Source of the DNA: G965225705 sp965225705
Lineage (GTDB): Bacteria; Pseudomonadota; Alphaproteobacteria; Caulobacterales; Maricaulaceae
DNA: 64,000 nucleotides
Direction: 5' to 3'
Assembly (NCBI GenBank): GCA_965225705.1
Contig: OZ245325.1
Location: 930,001 to 994,000 of the forward strand
In this document: piece by piece, positions 43,048 to 51,802 of the stretch
Numbering within the stretch: position 1 is the first letter of the stretch
Layout of the letters: every line of letters begins with the position of its first letter
Made by a program: the position numbers and the translations under genes
The notes under the pieces: model-generated
What the model was told of the DNA's origin: nothing
Database searches by the model: none
Seen by the model: the letters and a program-made list of their open reading frames with translations, nothing else

Positions 43048-43133
43048 GTCAATCTGTACCCTCTTCCGAGGGGGGAGGAAAACTGTCATATGAAACACCC
43101 TGTCTTTTCAGAAAGAGGGGCTTTTCTGTGTGC

Positions 43134-43931
43134 CTAAACCTGACTGCGTGCCGGGGTGGGGTGTCCCTTTTCATCCAGAGCGACCATAATAAAGGTCCCC
43201 TTTGTACATCGCCATGTCTCCCCTGTGAGCGGGTTTTCTCCCCACATTTCCACATGGGTTTGCATGGAACTTCTGCCATAGGAGTCAACATAAGCGTGGA
43301 GGAGGACCATATCCCCCTGATGAACGGGGTGGAGGAAATCAATCTTTTCAGAGGACGCCATAAGAACATTTTTTCTGGATGCACGTGTTGCGGCGATAAA
43401 AGCTGCTTTTTCCATAAGGGAGAGCGCAGCCCCCCCAAAAAGATGGCCATGATGGTCAACATCTTTGGGAAAGACCAGCTCCACCATAGAAGTTGCCCCA
43501 TCAGCCCTGTCCTGTGAAACTTCTGATCGTGTCGAGGGAACAGGGGGCAGGGGAGCCGGATTGGTTTTTCTGTCAGAGGCCACCATCACAAAGCCACCAC
43601 GTGTGCAGAGCTGACGTTCACCAGAAAGAAGATCTTCCATAATAAGATCAACGCGAACTTTGAGAGAAGAACGCCCCACCATGGCCACCTGACCCGTGAG
43701 TTCCATCAAATGGCCATATTTAACAGGGGTACGAAATTCAACGCCTTCTGTTGCTGCTGTGACAAAAGGGCGCCGTCCGTGGCGTGCGGCTGTAAGATAG
43801 GCCAGCTTGTCCATATGGGCCAGAGCAGCCCCCCCGAAAAGGACGCCGTTATGATTGGTCTGGTCCGTAAGGACAAGATCAACAAACATCATCCTGTCCT
43901 GCATGCTCTCAAAAGGGGTATCATCTTTCAT
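43134..43931 (-). CDS. Double-hotdog acyl-CoA thioesterase
   Basis: 265 residues with two tandem hotdog domains. Each carries its own active-site helix: 'NHNGVLFGGAALAHMDKLAY' (about residues 26-45) and 'HHGHLFGGAALSLMEKAAF' (about 160-180), with 'EFRTPVKYGHLMELTGQV' and 'DFLHPVHQGDMVLLHAYV' as the matching second strands. The family (BACH/YciA-like) hydrolyses acyl-CoA esters; substrate length is not readable. The duplication is internal to this gene; single-domain homologues dimerise instead. Confidence 0.88.
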   Translation of the reverse strand: MKDDTPFESMQDRMMFVDLVLTDQTNHNGVLFGGAALAHMDKLAYLTAARHGRRPFVTAATEGVEFRTPVKYGHLMELTGQVAMVGRSSLKVRVDLIMEDLLSGERQLCTRGGFVMVASDRKTNPAPLPPVPSTRSEVSQDRADGATSMVELVFPKDVDHHGHLFGGAALSLMEKAAFIAATRASRKNVLMASSEKIDFLHPVHQGDMVLLHAYVDSYGRSSMQTHVEMWGENPLTGETWRCTKGTFIMVALDEKGHPTPARSQV

Positions 43932-44084
43932 GTTGATAAATCCAAAAAGAAAATATGGTCATGTTGTCAGAGAGAAGACAGGGTGTTCTGCTTTCTCTCC
44001 AGCCTTATATACCTTAGTTGTAAAAGTTTTATGATAAGCTTAGACGTGAAAAGAGTAAAAATTTCCTTCAAAGAAGAGGATAGT

Positions 44085-45014
44085 TTAACCTTTCTGGTTT
44101 TCCTCTTCCCCTGAGGTGTCCTGTAAAGCCTGCAAACGCTTTTGCAGGGTCTGAAGATCTTCCCAGACATCGCGTTTGGACTGTGGACGCCTTAAAACAT
44201 AAGCGGGGTGATAAAGCGGCATGGCTGGTATACTCTCCTCAGTTGGATGTCCATGGGGATCTTTGAGGTGATAATCGTGCCAGCGTCCCCTTATTTTTGT
44301 AATTCCCACACTTGTCCGCAAAAGGGCCTGGACGGCAACACTTCCCGCCAGCACAAGGAAGGAAGGGCGTATAAAGGCAATATGGCGCTCAATAAACGGT
44401 AAGCACATCGCCATTTCTTCCCGGGAGGGGGTGCGGTTGTTCGGTGGTCTCCAGTTAACAATATTAGAAATATAAACAGACCCGGGTTCAAAACCAATGG
44501 CTGAAAACATTTTATCTAAAAGCTTGCCTGAACGGCCCACGAAAGGAAGGCCCTGAATATCTTCATCACGACCGGGGGCTTCTCCCACCACCATAATGGG
44601 GGAAGATGCATCGCCGCGTGCAAAGACAGCCTGACGTGCCCCTTGTGATAATTCTCCGGCATCAAATGCAGAAATGCGCTCTTTAAGGTCTTCAGGACTG
44701 GTGGCCTTTGCAGCCTGTTCACGCGCACGTGTGAAAACATCATTCTGGGAAAAAAGCTCCTGGGAGGAAGGAGAAGTGTTCATGGTCGTCTGGCTCCTGA
44801 GAGGGGAAGGTGTGCTCTCTTTTGGGGGGCGGGAGGGTGTTGTGTCTTTCAGAGTAGGTTGAAGGGATGCAGGGGTATTTGAGGTGTCAGGAGAGGAAGG
44901 AGTGGGGCCTGGATGGTGCAGGGTTTCAATATCCACACCCGCATCCTGCCACCATTGAAGGAGGCTGGTAAAGAGGCGGGTCTTGTGAGAGATAGTGTGC
45001 TCCATAGACTCCAT
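44085..45014 (-). CDS. Family-4-like uracil-DNA glycosylase
   Basis: 309 residues. Residues 35-85 are a Pro/Ser/Thr-rich linker. The glycosylase domain starts near 105 and has motif A 'VVGEAPGRDEDIQGLPFVGRSGKLLDKM' (144 onward), 'VYISNIVNWRPPNNRTPSREEMAMCLPFI' and 'FLVLAGSVAVQALL'. Classical family-4 enzymes bind an Fe-S cluster through four cysteines. Here the first two are not seen before motif A and the third is Trp in 'NWRPP', leaving only the Cys of 'MAMC'. This cluster-less form is known in alphaproteobacteria to my recollection. ATGs at 45014 and 45005 are both possible starts. Confidence 0.85.
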   Translation of the reverse strand: MESMEHTISHKTRLFTSLLQWWQDAGVDIETLHHPGPTPSSPDTSNTPASLQPTLKDTTPSRPPKESTPSPLRSQTTMNTSPSSQELFSQNDVFTRAREQAAKATSPEDLKERISAFDAGELSQGARQAVFARGDASSPIMVVGEAPGRDEDIQGLPFVGRSGKLLDKMFSAIGFEPGSVYISNIVNWRPPNNRTPSREEMAMCLPFIERHIAFIRPSFLVLAGSVAVQALLRTSVGITKIRGRWHDYHLKDPHGHPTEESIPAMPLYHPAYVLRRPQSKRDVWEDLQTLQKRLQALQDTSGEEENQKG

Positions 45015-45183
45015 GTCCTGTGAAAGGAAAAATCGTATATGTTGGGATCAAAGTTTCAGTTTCCGGGCCTGAATTCCTGCAGTCCAGTTTACATGAATGT
45101 TCCTGTATAAACAATAGAAAGAAAATGATAAGGGGGTGCCCGGTGATGGCAACAATTTTTCTACGAAGAGGAGGCATAAGGTT

Positions 45184-46419
45184 GTGCACACCTCAATGAC
45201 CTCTCTTTATGAGCAGATATGTATGCAGGCCAAAACCCTTGGGTTTGATGTTGTGGGCCTCAGTGATGTTTGTGCACCCTGGAAAGCGGGGGAGAGGCTG
45301 GAGCATTTTGTCAGAGAAGGGCGCCATGGAGAGATGGCATGGATGGCAACAACGCTTCTGCGACGGCAGCACCCCCTGTCTTTGTGGCCGGAAGCCCGAA
45401 CCGCCCTTGTTCTGGGGATGAATTATGGGCCTTCCTATAATCCTCTGGATCATCTTGCCTATCACCGTCATGGGATTATCTCGGTTTATGCGCAGAATGC
45501 AGATTATCATGATCTTATCAAAAAGCGGCTTAAAAATTTGGCACGCTGGTTCGTTCAGATCTCAGGCTCTCAGGTCAAAGTTTTTGTAGATACAGCGCCC
45601 CTGATGGAAAAGCCATTAGCTGAAAAAGCGGGTCTTGGCTGGCAGGGAAAACACACAAACCTTGTTCATCGGGAGTATGGTTCCTGGCTTTTTCTGGGGG
45701 TGATGCTGACGGATTGTCCCCTCATATCACGCAGGCAGGGAGACAGTGTCTCTTCTTCTGAGAAAAAAGAGAAAAGTGCTTCTTCTCATGAAGAAAAAGT
45801 CAGTCATTGTGGTTCCTGCCGTGCCTGTCTTGATATTTGCCCAACTCAGGCTTTTCCAAAGCCTTATCAGCTGGATGCCAGGCGTTGTATTTCTTATCTC
45901 ACCATTGAGCATAAAACGACCATACCCCGTTCTTTTCGTCCGCTGATTGGTAACCGTATTTATGGATGCGATGATTGTCTTGCTGTTTGCCCCTGGAATA
46001 AATTTGCACAAACTGCCCGTGAGGTGTCTTTTCATCCCCGCCCGGAAATACAGGCCCCACTCCTTCGGGATTTGCTGGATCTTGATGAACAGGCCTTTCG
46101 CTCTGTTTTCCGTCAGTCACCTGTTAAGCGTCTTGGACGGGATCGTTTTTTGCGTAATGTTCTTATTGCTGCAGGAAATTCCGGGGACAGAGAGCTTGTC
46201 AAACCCGTTCAGAAACTTTTGCGTGATCCCGCGACTTTGGTCCGTGCTATGGCTGTCTGGGCTCTGTCCCGTCTGGATCCTTCCCTGTTCCTTGAGGAGA
46301 GGGATATTCAGGCTCCATCTGAGTCTGATCCCGGTGTGTGTGAGGAATGGAAGGAAGGTCTAAAAGCTTCGTCCTTTTCAGATGACGCCTCGTCTCAGGG
46401 GCCCCGGACCTCATCATGA
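45184..46419 (+). CDS. queG: Epoxyqueuosine reductase QueG
   Basis: About 411 residues. QueG performs the last step of queuosine synthesis using cobalamin and two [4Fe-4S] clusters. Visible: 'AKTLGFDVVGLSDV' start, 'VDTAPLMEKPLAEKAGLGWQGKHTNLV', ferredoxin motif 1 'CGSCRACLDICPTQA', motif 2 'CDDCLAVCPWNKF', and a C-terminal HEAT-like repeat region. GTG 45184 has GAGGAGG 9 nt upstream; ATG 45196 lies four codons further and lacks its own site. An insert of about 25 residues (Ser/Glu/Lys-rich) sits before the first cluster motif. Confidence 0.92.
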   Translation: MHTSMTSLYEQICMQAKTLGFDVVGLSDVCAPWKAGERLEHFVREGRHGEMAWMATTLLRRQHPLSLWPEARTALVLGMNYGPSYNPLDHLAYHRHGIISVYAQNADYHDLIKKRLKNLARWFVQISGSQVKVFVDTAPLMEKPLAEKAGLGWQGKHTNLVHREYGSWLFLGVMLTDCPLISRRQGDSVSSSEKKEKSASSHEEKVSHCGSCRACLDICPTQAFPKPYQLDARRCISYLTIEHKTTIPRSFRPLIGNRIYGCDDCLAVCPWNKFAQTAREVSFHPRPEIQAPLLRDLLDLDEQAFRSVFRQSPVKRLGRDRFLRNVLIAAGNSGDRELVKPVQKLLRDPATLVRAMAVWALSRLDPSLFLEERDIQAPSESDPGVCEEWKEGLKASSFSDDASSQGPRTSS

Positions 46420-46514
46420 TGATTGCTTCCTGGGTTTATGGCTTTCCGGGACAAAGTTTCCTGTTGCTTTGAAACGCCAGATTTTATTTTTCAGCATTCA
46501 TGAATAAGGGTTTG

Positions 46515-46558
46515 AGGCCTAACAGGTTATGAAAATTCATCTTCAGGCCTAATTTTTT
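46515..46558 (+). terminator. Terminator after queG
   Basis: AGGCCT (46515-46520) pairs with the identical self-complementary AGGCCT at 46545-46550, with an inner ATGAA/TTCAT stem, followed by AATTTTTT (T-run 46553-46558). Confidence 0.45.
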
Positions 46559-46595
46559 GTTTTTATTTGCATGAATGGCATGAAATGTTATTGAT

Positions 46596-46620
46596 TCCCA
46601 TATTATCCCATGCTATCCCA
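46596..46620. promoter_or_regulatory. MraZ operator: three TGGGA boxes at 10-bp spacing
   Basis: TCCCA occurs at 46596-46600, 46606-46610 and 46616-46620, i.e. TGGGA on the minus strand, each separated by exactly 5 bp. This matches the TGGGN-N5-TGGGN-N5-TGGGN operator bound by MraZ, which represses its own dcw operon. TTGATT (46591-46596) overlaps the first box and could be a -35 element. Confidence 0.8.
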
Positions 46621-46700
46621 TAAAGAAATCTTTCTTTGTGACGCTCTCTCTCCCATGGTGGGGAATAAGGATTATAGAGATAAAAGGGTTTTTGTACGTT

Positions 46701-47168
46701 ATGTTTCTCTCCTCTTCCATCCATACGCTTGATACGAAAGGAAGGGTTTCTGTTCCCGCAGAATTTCGTACGCTTGTTGCCGGGGAAGGTTTTGATGGCA
46801 TTATGTGCTGGCCTTCTTTTGAGGGACCCTATCTGGAAGGGGGTGGACAGGTTTTGATGAAGCGCCTGCAGGGACTTCTTGAATCCATGGATCCTTATGA
46901 TGAGGCCCGCCTTGCTTTTGAGCGGGCTATTTTTGGTGCAGCACGTCGGCTGTCTTTTGATGCCAATGGGCGTATTTCTCTTCCCAAAGATTTTGCGGAC
47001 TATGCCGGTTTGAAGGGTAAGGTGGCTTTTGTTGGCCTTGGGGCAAGGTTTGAGATATGGAATCCTGAAGCACGTGAGGAGCAGGTAAGCAAAGACAGAG
47101 CTCTTGCTTCACAGTTTAAAACCCGTTTAAAAATGCAGCCTTCCCGTACACAGGGGGGTGCAGTATGA
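46701..47168 (+). CDS. mraZ: Transcriptional regulator MraZ
   Basis: 155 residues with two AbrB-like SpoVT domains ('HTLDTKGRVSVPAEFR' and 'LSFDANGRISLPKDFADYAGL'), which form the ring that binds the TGGGN repeats. ATG 46701 fits the family start (MFLSSSIHTLDTKGRV) and AAAAGGG lies upstream; the frame extends to 46638 without support. First gene of the dcw cluster; overlaps rsmH by 4 nt (ATGA). Confidence 0.92.
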   Translation: MFLSSSIHTLDTKGRVSVPAEFRTLVAGEGFDGIMCWPSFEGPYLEGGGQVLMKRLQGLLESMDPYDEARLAFERAIFGAARRLSFDANGRISLPKDFADYAGLKGKVAFVGLGARFEIWNPEAREEQVSKDRALASQFKTRLKMQPSRTQGGAV

Positions 47169-48175
47169 CCCGGACCATTCCCCATAAACCTGTTATGCTA
47201 AAAGAAGTTTTATCCTGGATGGCCCCGCAGGAGGGAGAGATGTATCTTGACGCGACCTTTGGGGCCGGGGGGTATAGCCGTGCTTTGCTTGGGGCTGCGG
47301 CATGTCATCTTTATGCCCTGGATCGCGATCCGGAGGTTTTGGTGCATGCAGGTCAGTTAAAAGCTGACTATCCTGATCGCTTTTCTTTTATCAGGGGTGT
47401 TTTCTCTGATATGGAAGCACTTCTTGAAAACGGGGGTCTGCAAACGCTACTTGATGGGATTGTTTTAGATGTTGGGGTCTCTTCTATGCAGCTTGATGAA
47501 GGGGAGAGGGGCTTTTCTTTTCTGCATGACGGCCCTCTGGATATGCGGATGTCACGCCAGGGAGTCAGTGCCTCTGATATTGTGAATATGTTTTCAGGAG
47601 ACGATCTTGAGACTATGTTTAGGATTTATGGGCAGGAGCGACAGGCACGCCGTGCTTCTCAGGCCATTGTACGTCAGCGCGATATAGAGCCTATAACACG
47701 TACAAAACAGCTTGCTGATCTTCTTGAATCTTCTCTCAAAAAGCCTTCAAAAAAAACCGGGAAATGGATTCACCCTGCCACACGGGTGTTTCAGGCTTTA
47801 CGTATTTTTATTAATGATGAACTGGGTGAACTTGCAAAGGGACTTATGGCGGCGGAGCGTTTGCTTAAGCCCGGGGGGCGTCTTGTTGTGGCAGCTTTTC
47901 ATTCTCTTGAAGATCGGCTTGTCAAAACTTTTCTGAAAACCCGTGCTGAGGTAGGATCTTCTGGCTCACGCTATCAGCCTGAAAAACCTGAGGTCAAACC
48001 ACCCTCTTTTAAGCTTTTGTCCCGCAGGGCCCTTGTTTGCAGTGAAGAAGAGCGTGAACATAATCCACGGGCACGCTCTGTTCGTGTGCGTGGGGGGGTT
48101 CGTCTGGCAGCTCCGCCCCATGATGAGCACCCTGTTTTCCCTGTCATGTCTCTGCGTTATGGGGGGTCAGTCTGA
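47165..48175 (+). CDS. rsmH: 16S rRNA (cytosine1402-N4)-methyltransferase RsmH
   Basis: 336 residues (formerly MraW). SAM motif 'YLDATFGAGGYSRALL', 'DGIVLDVGVSSMQLDEGERGFSF', 'GPLDMRM' and 'ATRVFQALRIFINDELGEL' are all diagnostic. It modifies the ribosomal P site; its place in the dcw cluster is conserved. Overlaps mraZ by 4 nt and ftsL by 1 nt. Confidence 0.95.
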   Translation: MTRTIPHKPVMLKEVLSWMAPQEGEMYLDATFGAGGYSRALLGAAACHLYALDRDPEVLVHAGQLKADYPDRFSFIRGVFSDMEALLENGGLQTLLDGIVLDVGVSSMQLDEGERGFSFLHDGPLDMRMSRQGVSASDIVNMFSGDDLETMFRIYGQERQARRASQAIVRQRDIEPITRTKQLADLLESSLKKPSKKTGKWIHPATRVFQALRIFINDELGELAKGLMAAERLLKPGGRLVVAAFHSLEDRLVKTFLKTRAEVGSSGSRYQPEKPEVKPPSFKLLSRRALVCSEEEREHNPRARSVRVRGGVRLAAPPHDEHPVFPVMSLRYGGSV

Positions 48176-48558
48176 TGCGTGTTATGGATGGCTTTAGCGC
48201 TGGTGCTCTCCTTTTAGCTGCAACGCTTGTCTATTATATTAAAACAGATACGCGTGAAATGCGCGCAGATGAACGCCTTTTGGAGCGGGAACTTCAGGCC
48301 GAACGTGAAAAGATTAATGTTTTGCAGGCTGAGATTGCCCATCTGGAAAACCCTGATCGTCTGCGCAGGCTGGCAAAACAATATCTTGATCTCAAACCTT
48401 ATGACGGCACACATACTCTTGAATCTGTTGACCTTGCTTCTTTGAGGCGCTCACATGTTTTGCCAGAAAAAGAAGAGGGAGCAGAGGAACATTTTGCAGA
48501 CAGGACAGCATCAGATAATGGTATCAATATGGCTGTTTTTAAGGAGAATAAGCCTTGA
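48175..48558 (+). CDS. ftsL: Cell division protein FtsL-like
   Basis: 127 residues: short N-terminus, one membrane segment (about 5-20) and a coiled coil ('RADERLLERELQAEREKINVLQAEIAHLENPDRLRRLAKQYLDL'), then an acidic tail. Sequence conservation in FtsL is low, so the call rests on topology and position between rsmH and ftsI. FtsL links FtsQ/FtsB to FtsWI. Starts with ATG sharing one base with the rsmH stop. Confidence 0.85.
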   Translation: MRVMDGFSAGALLLAATLVYYIKTDTREMRADERLLERELQAEREKINVLQAEIAHLENPDRLRRLAKQYLDLKPYDGTHTLESVDLASLRRSHVLPEKEEGAEEHFADRTASDNGINMAVFKENKP

Positions 48559-50276
48559 AAAACCATGCTCAAAAACAGTTTCATGGGCATCGCCATGCTG
48601 TTCATATGGCCCATAGATTAACCCTTGGCGAGGGGGAGTTTTCTGCCCTTAATGCCGCCCGTGGGCGTATTTTGTTTGTTGGGATAATTTTTGCTATAGG
48701 TTTTATGTTGATTATGGCACGTGCTGTTGAGGTGGCGCTCTGGGCTCCACCACAGCGCCATGCCGCTTTAGGCCATAGAAAGACAAAACCAAAACGTGCT
48801 GATATTGTTGATCGCAATGGGGAGCTTCTGGCTTCAACACTTACAACATACTCTCTCTATGCTGATCCACGTGATGTTTGGGATGCACGTGCAACAGCCC
48901 TTGCCCTTAAAAAACTCTTTCCGGAACTTCGTCCTGATAAACTTCAGAAAAAACTTGAATCCAGAAAGTCTTTTGTCTGGGTCAAGCGTAATCTGACGCC
49001 ACGGCAGCGTCAGAGCGTCTTTGATTTAGGTCTTGCCGGTCTTGATTTTCGTCCTGAACCCCGCCGTGTTTATCCAAGGGGCCGTTTGGGGTCCCATGTT
49101 TTGGGATGGACAGATACAGACATGAAAGGGGCCGCAGGTGTTGAGCGTGGCTTTGAATCTGTTCTATCCTCAGAGTCGACAACACCTCTTGCCCTTTCTG
49201 TGGATATGCGTGTTCAGTTTGCTTTGGATGAGGTGTTGAGGAAAGCCTATCGACACTTTCAGGCTAAAGCTGCTGCCGGGATTGTGATGGATGTGAAGAC
49301 AGGTGAGGTTCTGGGTCTTATCTCTCTTCCTGATTTTGACCCCAACAGGGCAGGCAAAGCCCTGCCGGAAGAATATCTCAATCGGGCCACCATGGCACTT
49401 TATGAGATGGGGTCAACCTTTAAAATTTATACAACAGCTCTGGCTTTAGAGTCCGGGGTGGCCTCTCTTTCAGAGAAGTTTGATGTCATACGGCCCATGA
49501 AAGTGGGGGGGATGAGCATCCGTGATTATCACCCGGCGACACATCCGATGACAATAAGTGATATTCTGGTCCAGTCCTCGAATAAAGGATCGGCACAATT
49601 AGCTCTTAAAAGTGGGATTGAGGCACAAAAAGATTTTTTGAACCGCTTAGGGTTGTTTGAGAGAGCTCCTTTAAAAATTGCAGAAACTGCGGCACCACTT
49701 TTGCCTAAGAGGTGGAGCATGCTGACCTCTGCTACGGTATCTTATGGGCATGGCCTCTCTGTAAGTCTTATAGCGCATGCTGCAGCTATGGCGGCCTGTG
49801 TGAATGGGGGCGAGTATGTGGAGCCCACACTTATACGACGTTCCCCCGGAAGTGTTATCCCCCGCAGGCGGGTGATGTCTGCAGCAAATAGTGCGCTTTT
49901 GGTACGGATGATGCGCCAGGTTGTTGAAGAGGGAACCGGCAGGCGTGCTGAGGTGGCGGGCTATGGTATTGCTGGCAAGACAGGATCGGCTGAAAAAATA
50001 GGACCATCAGGCTATGATGATCACCGCCTTATTTCTTCTTTTAGTGCTGTTTTTCCCTATGATAACCCCCGTTATGCGGTGATGGTGTTGCTGGATGAGC
50101 CAAAGGGCCTGCCGGAAACCTATAACAGAACGACTGCGGGGTGGAATGCTGCACCGACTACGGGCGAAATCATCGCACGCATAGGTCCCATTTTAGAAGT
50201 TGAGAGACGTATGGAAGAACAAACACCCCCGGAATCTGTAATCTCAGCAAGCCTGCAAAAAAAGGGAGAACCATGA
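48555..50276 (+). CDS. ftsI: Division-specific transpeptidase FtsI (PBP3)
   Basis: 573 residues. One N-terminal membrane segment (about 38-62), a pedestal domain, and a penicillin-binding domain with S287-T-F-K290, S341-S-N343 and K475-T-G-S. FtsI crosslinks septal peptidoglycan. The start is TTG at 48555, overlapping the ftsL stop (TTGA) and preceded by AAGGAG at good spacing. The next ATG (48606) would remove 17 basic residues. The final 4 nt overlap murE. Confidence 0.94.
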   Translation: MKNHAQKQFHGHRHAVHMAHRLTLGEGEFSALNAARGRILFVGIIFAIGFMLIMARAVEVALWAPPQRHAALGHRKTKPKRADIVDRNGELLASTLTTYSLYADPRDVWDARATALALKKLFPELRPDKLQKKLESRKSFVWVKRNLTPRQRQSVFDLGLAGLDFRPEPRRVYPRGRLGSHVLGWTDTDMKGAAGVERGFESVLSSESTTPLALSVDMRVQFALDEVLRKAYRHFQAKAAAGIVMDVKTGEVLGLISLPDFDPNRAGKALPEEYLNRATMALYEMGSTFKIYTTALALESGVASLSEKFDVIRPMKVGGMSIRDYHPATHPMTISDILVQSSNKGSAQLALKSGIEAQKDFLNRLGLFERAPLKIAETAAPLLPKRWSMLTSATVSYGHGLSVSLIAHAAAMAACVNGGEYVEPTLIRRSPGSVIPRRRVMSAANSALLVRMMRQVVEEGTGRRAEVAGYGIAGKTGSAEKIGPSGYDDHRLISSFSAVFPYDNPRYAVMVLLDEPKGLPETYNRTTAGWNAAPTTGEIIARIGPILEVERRMEEQTPPESVISASLQKKGEP

Positions 50277-51802
50277 AGCTTGAACATCTTTTTGCCCCTG
50301 ACTCTCTGCCCGGCGCCTGGGGGAAGAGAGACGTTCATGGTCTGGCCCTTGACAGTCGCAAGGTTCGTGAGGGCTATCTTTTCGCTGCCCTTAAAGGGGA
50401 AATTCAGGATGGGCGAAACTTTATTCCGGAGGCTATAGAACATGGGGCCAGAATTATCCTCTTACAAAAAGAAGACACATCCGTTCATGCAGAAGGTCTT
50501 TCACCCGATATTGTAGAAAAAAATGACGATCGCTTTCTTTGGGTTTATGAGCCCTATCCAGGTCAGCGTCTGGCGCAGCTTGCGGCACGCTTTTACCCAC
50601 GCCAGCCTGAAAATCTTGTTGCCGTGACAGGAACGAATGGCAAAAGCTCCACAGCAGAATTTCTCCGTCAGATATGGGGGCAGGCCGGTTTTAAAGCAGC
50701 CAGTCTCGGAACACTGGGCCTCAGCGGCGTAGATGTTGACCCCAGGGAAAATTTTTCCCTGACGACACCGGACTGTATAACGCTTCATAGTGTTTTGCAG
50801 TTTTTAAAGGACAGGGGGTTTGACCATGTTATCATGGAGGCTTCAAGCCATGGTTTAAAGCAAAACCGTCTTGATGGGGCGCGCCTGAAGGCTGCTGCCT
50901 TTACGAACCTGTCCCAGGATCACTTTGATTATCACAATAGTTTTGAAGATTATTTTTCTGCTAAAAAACGTTTGTTTGAAGAGCTTTTACCAAAAAATGC
51001 TCCCTGCCTTATCCATGTAGATGACAGGTATGGTACACAACTTGCACAGGACTTAAAGGATGCCGGGCGCCCTGTTATTACACTGGGGTGGGGGGGAGAT
51101 GATCTGAAACTTCTGGAGGTCACAACACAACCAGACCGACAGTTTGTGCGGTATGCCTGGCGTGGTCGTGAGGGGCGTGTCAATTTGCCTCTGGTGGGAG
51201 AATTTCAGGTTTTTAACGCTTTCATGGCCGCAAGCCTGGCTTTGGCTCTTGGTTCAGAAGAAGAGAGTGTTTTCAGCGCGTTAGAATGTTTGCGTGGTGC
51301 GTCCGGGCGGCTTGAAAAGGCAGGGGAGACAGAGCAGGGTTGTCCTGTTTTTGTAGATTATGCACATACTCCTGATGGACTTGAAAAACTTTTGCGTGCT
51401 TTGCGCCCCCATACACATAAGCATTTACATCTTGTGTTTGGCTGTGGTGGTAACAGAGACCCTAAAAAACGCCCTCATATGGGGGCTGTTGCTGCGCGGC
51501 TGGCTGATAAGGTGTTCATAACAGACGATAATCCACGACATGAAGACCCGGCCCTTATTCGTAAGGCTATTCTTGAGGCTTGTCCGGGGGGGCGGGAAGT
51601 CGCTGATCGCGCTTTGGCCATTCGTACCGGTCTTAACGCCCTTGAAAAGGGAGATTGTCTGGTCATTGCAGGAAAAGGGCATGAAGCCTATCAAATTCTT
51701 GGTGACAGGTCTCTCCCTTTCTCAGATTTGCAAATAGTACGTAAAATTTTGCAGGAAAAAAAGAGAGGACAAAACGAACAAAAAGGGCAGGAGCATGCAT
51801 GA
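50273..51802 (+). CDS. murE: UDP-MurNAc-L-Ala-D-Glu:diaminopimelate ligase MurE
   Basis: 509 residues. ATP-binding 'VAVTGTNGKSSTAEFLRQI', 'TTPDCITLHSVLQ' and 'EASSHGLKQNRLDG' are present. The DNPR motif at 419-422 (in TDDNPRHEDP) marks the meso-diaminopimelate-adding type, so the cell wall is of the usual Gram-negative DAP kind. Overlaps ftsI by 4 and murF by 8 nt. Confidence 0.95.
   Translation: MKLEHLFAPDSLPGAWGKRDVHGLALDSRKVREGYLFAALKGEIQDGRNFIPEAIEHGARIILLQKEDTSVHAEGLSPDIVEKNDDRFLWVYEPYPGQRLAQLAARFYPRQPENLVAVTGTNGKSSTAEFLRQIWGQAGFKAASLGTLGLSGVDVDPRENFSLTTPDCITLHSVLQFLKDRGFDHVIMEASSHGLKQNRLDGARLKAAAFTNLSQDHFDYHNSFEDYFSAKKRLFEELLPKNAPCLIHVDDRYGTQLAQDLKDAGRPVITLGWGGDDLKLLEVTTQPDRQFVRYAWRGREGRVNLPLVGEFQVFNAFMAASLALALGSEEESVFSALECLRGASGRLEKAGETEQGCPVFVDYAHTPDGLEKLLRALRPHTHKHLHLVFGCGGNRDPKKRPHMGAVAARLADKVFITDDNPRHEDPALIRKAILEACPGGREVADRALAIRTGLNALEKGDCLVIAGKGHEAYQILGDRSLPFSDLQIVRKILQEKKRGQNEQKGQEHA

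Noticed and set aside
43080..43517. Plus-strand ORF tail after the structured RNA
   Set aside because: This part is antisense to the well-supported thioesterase gene and shows no family signal; only the part before 43134 could be relevant.
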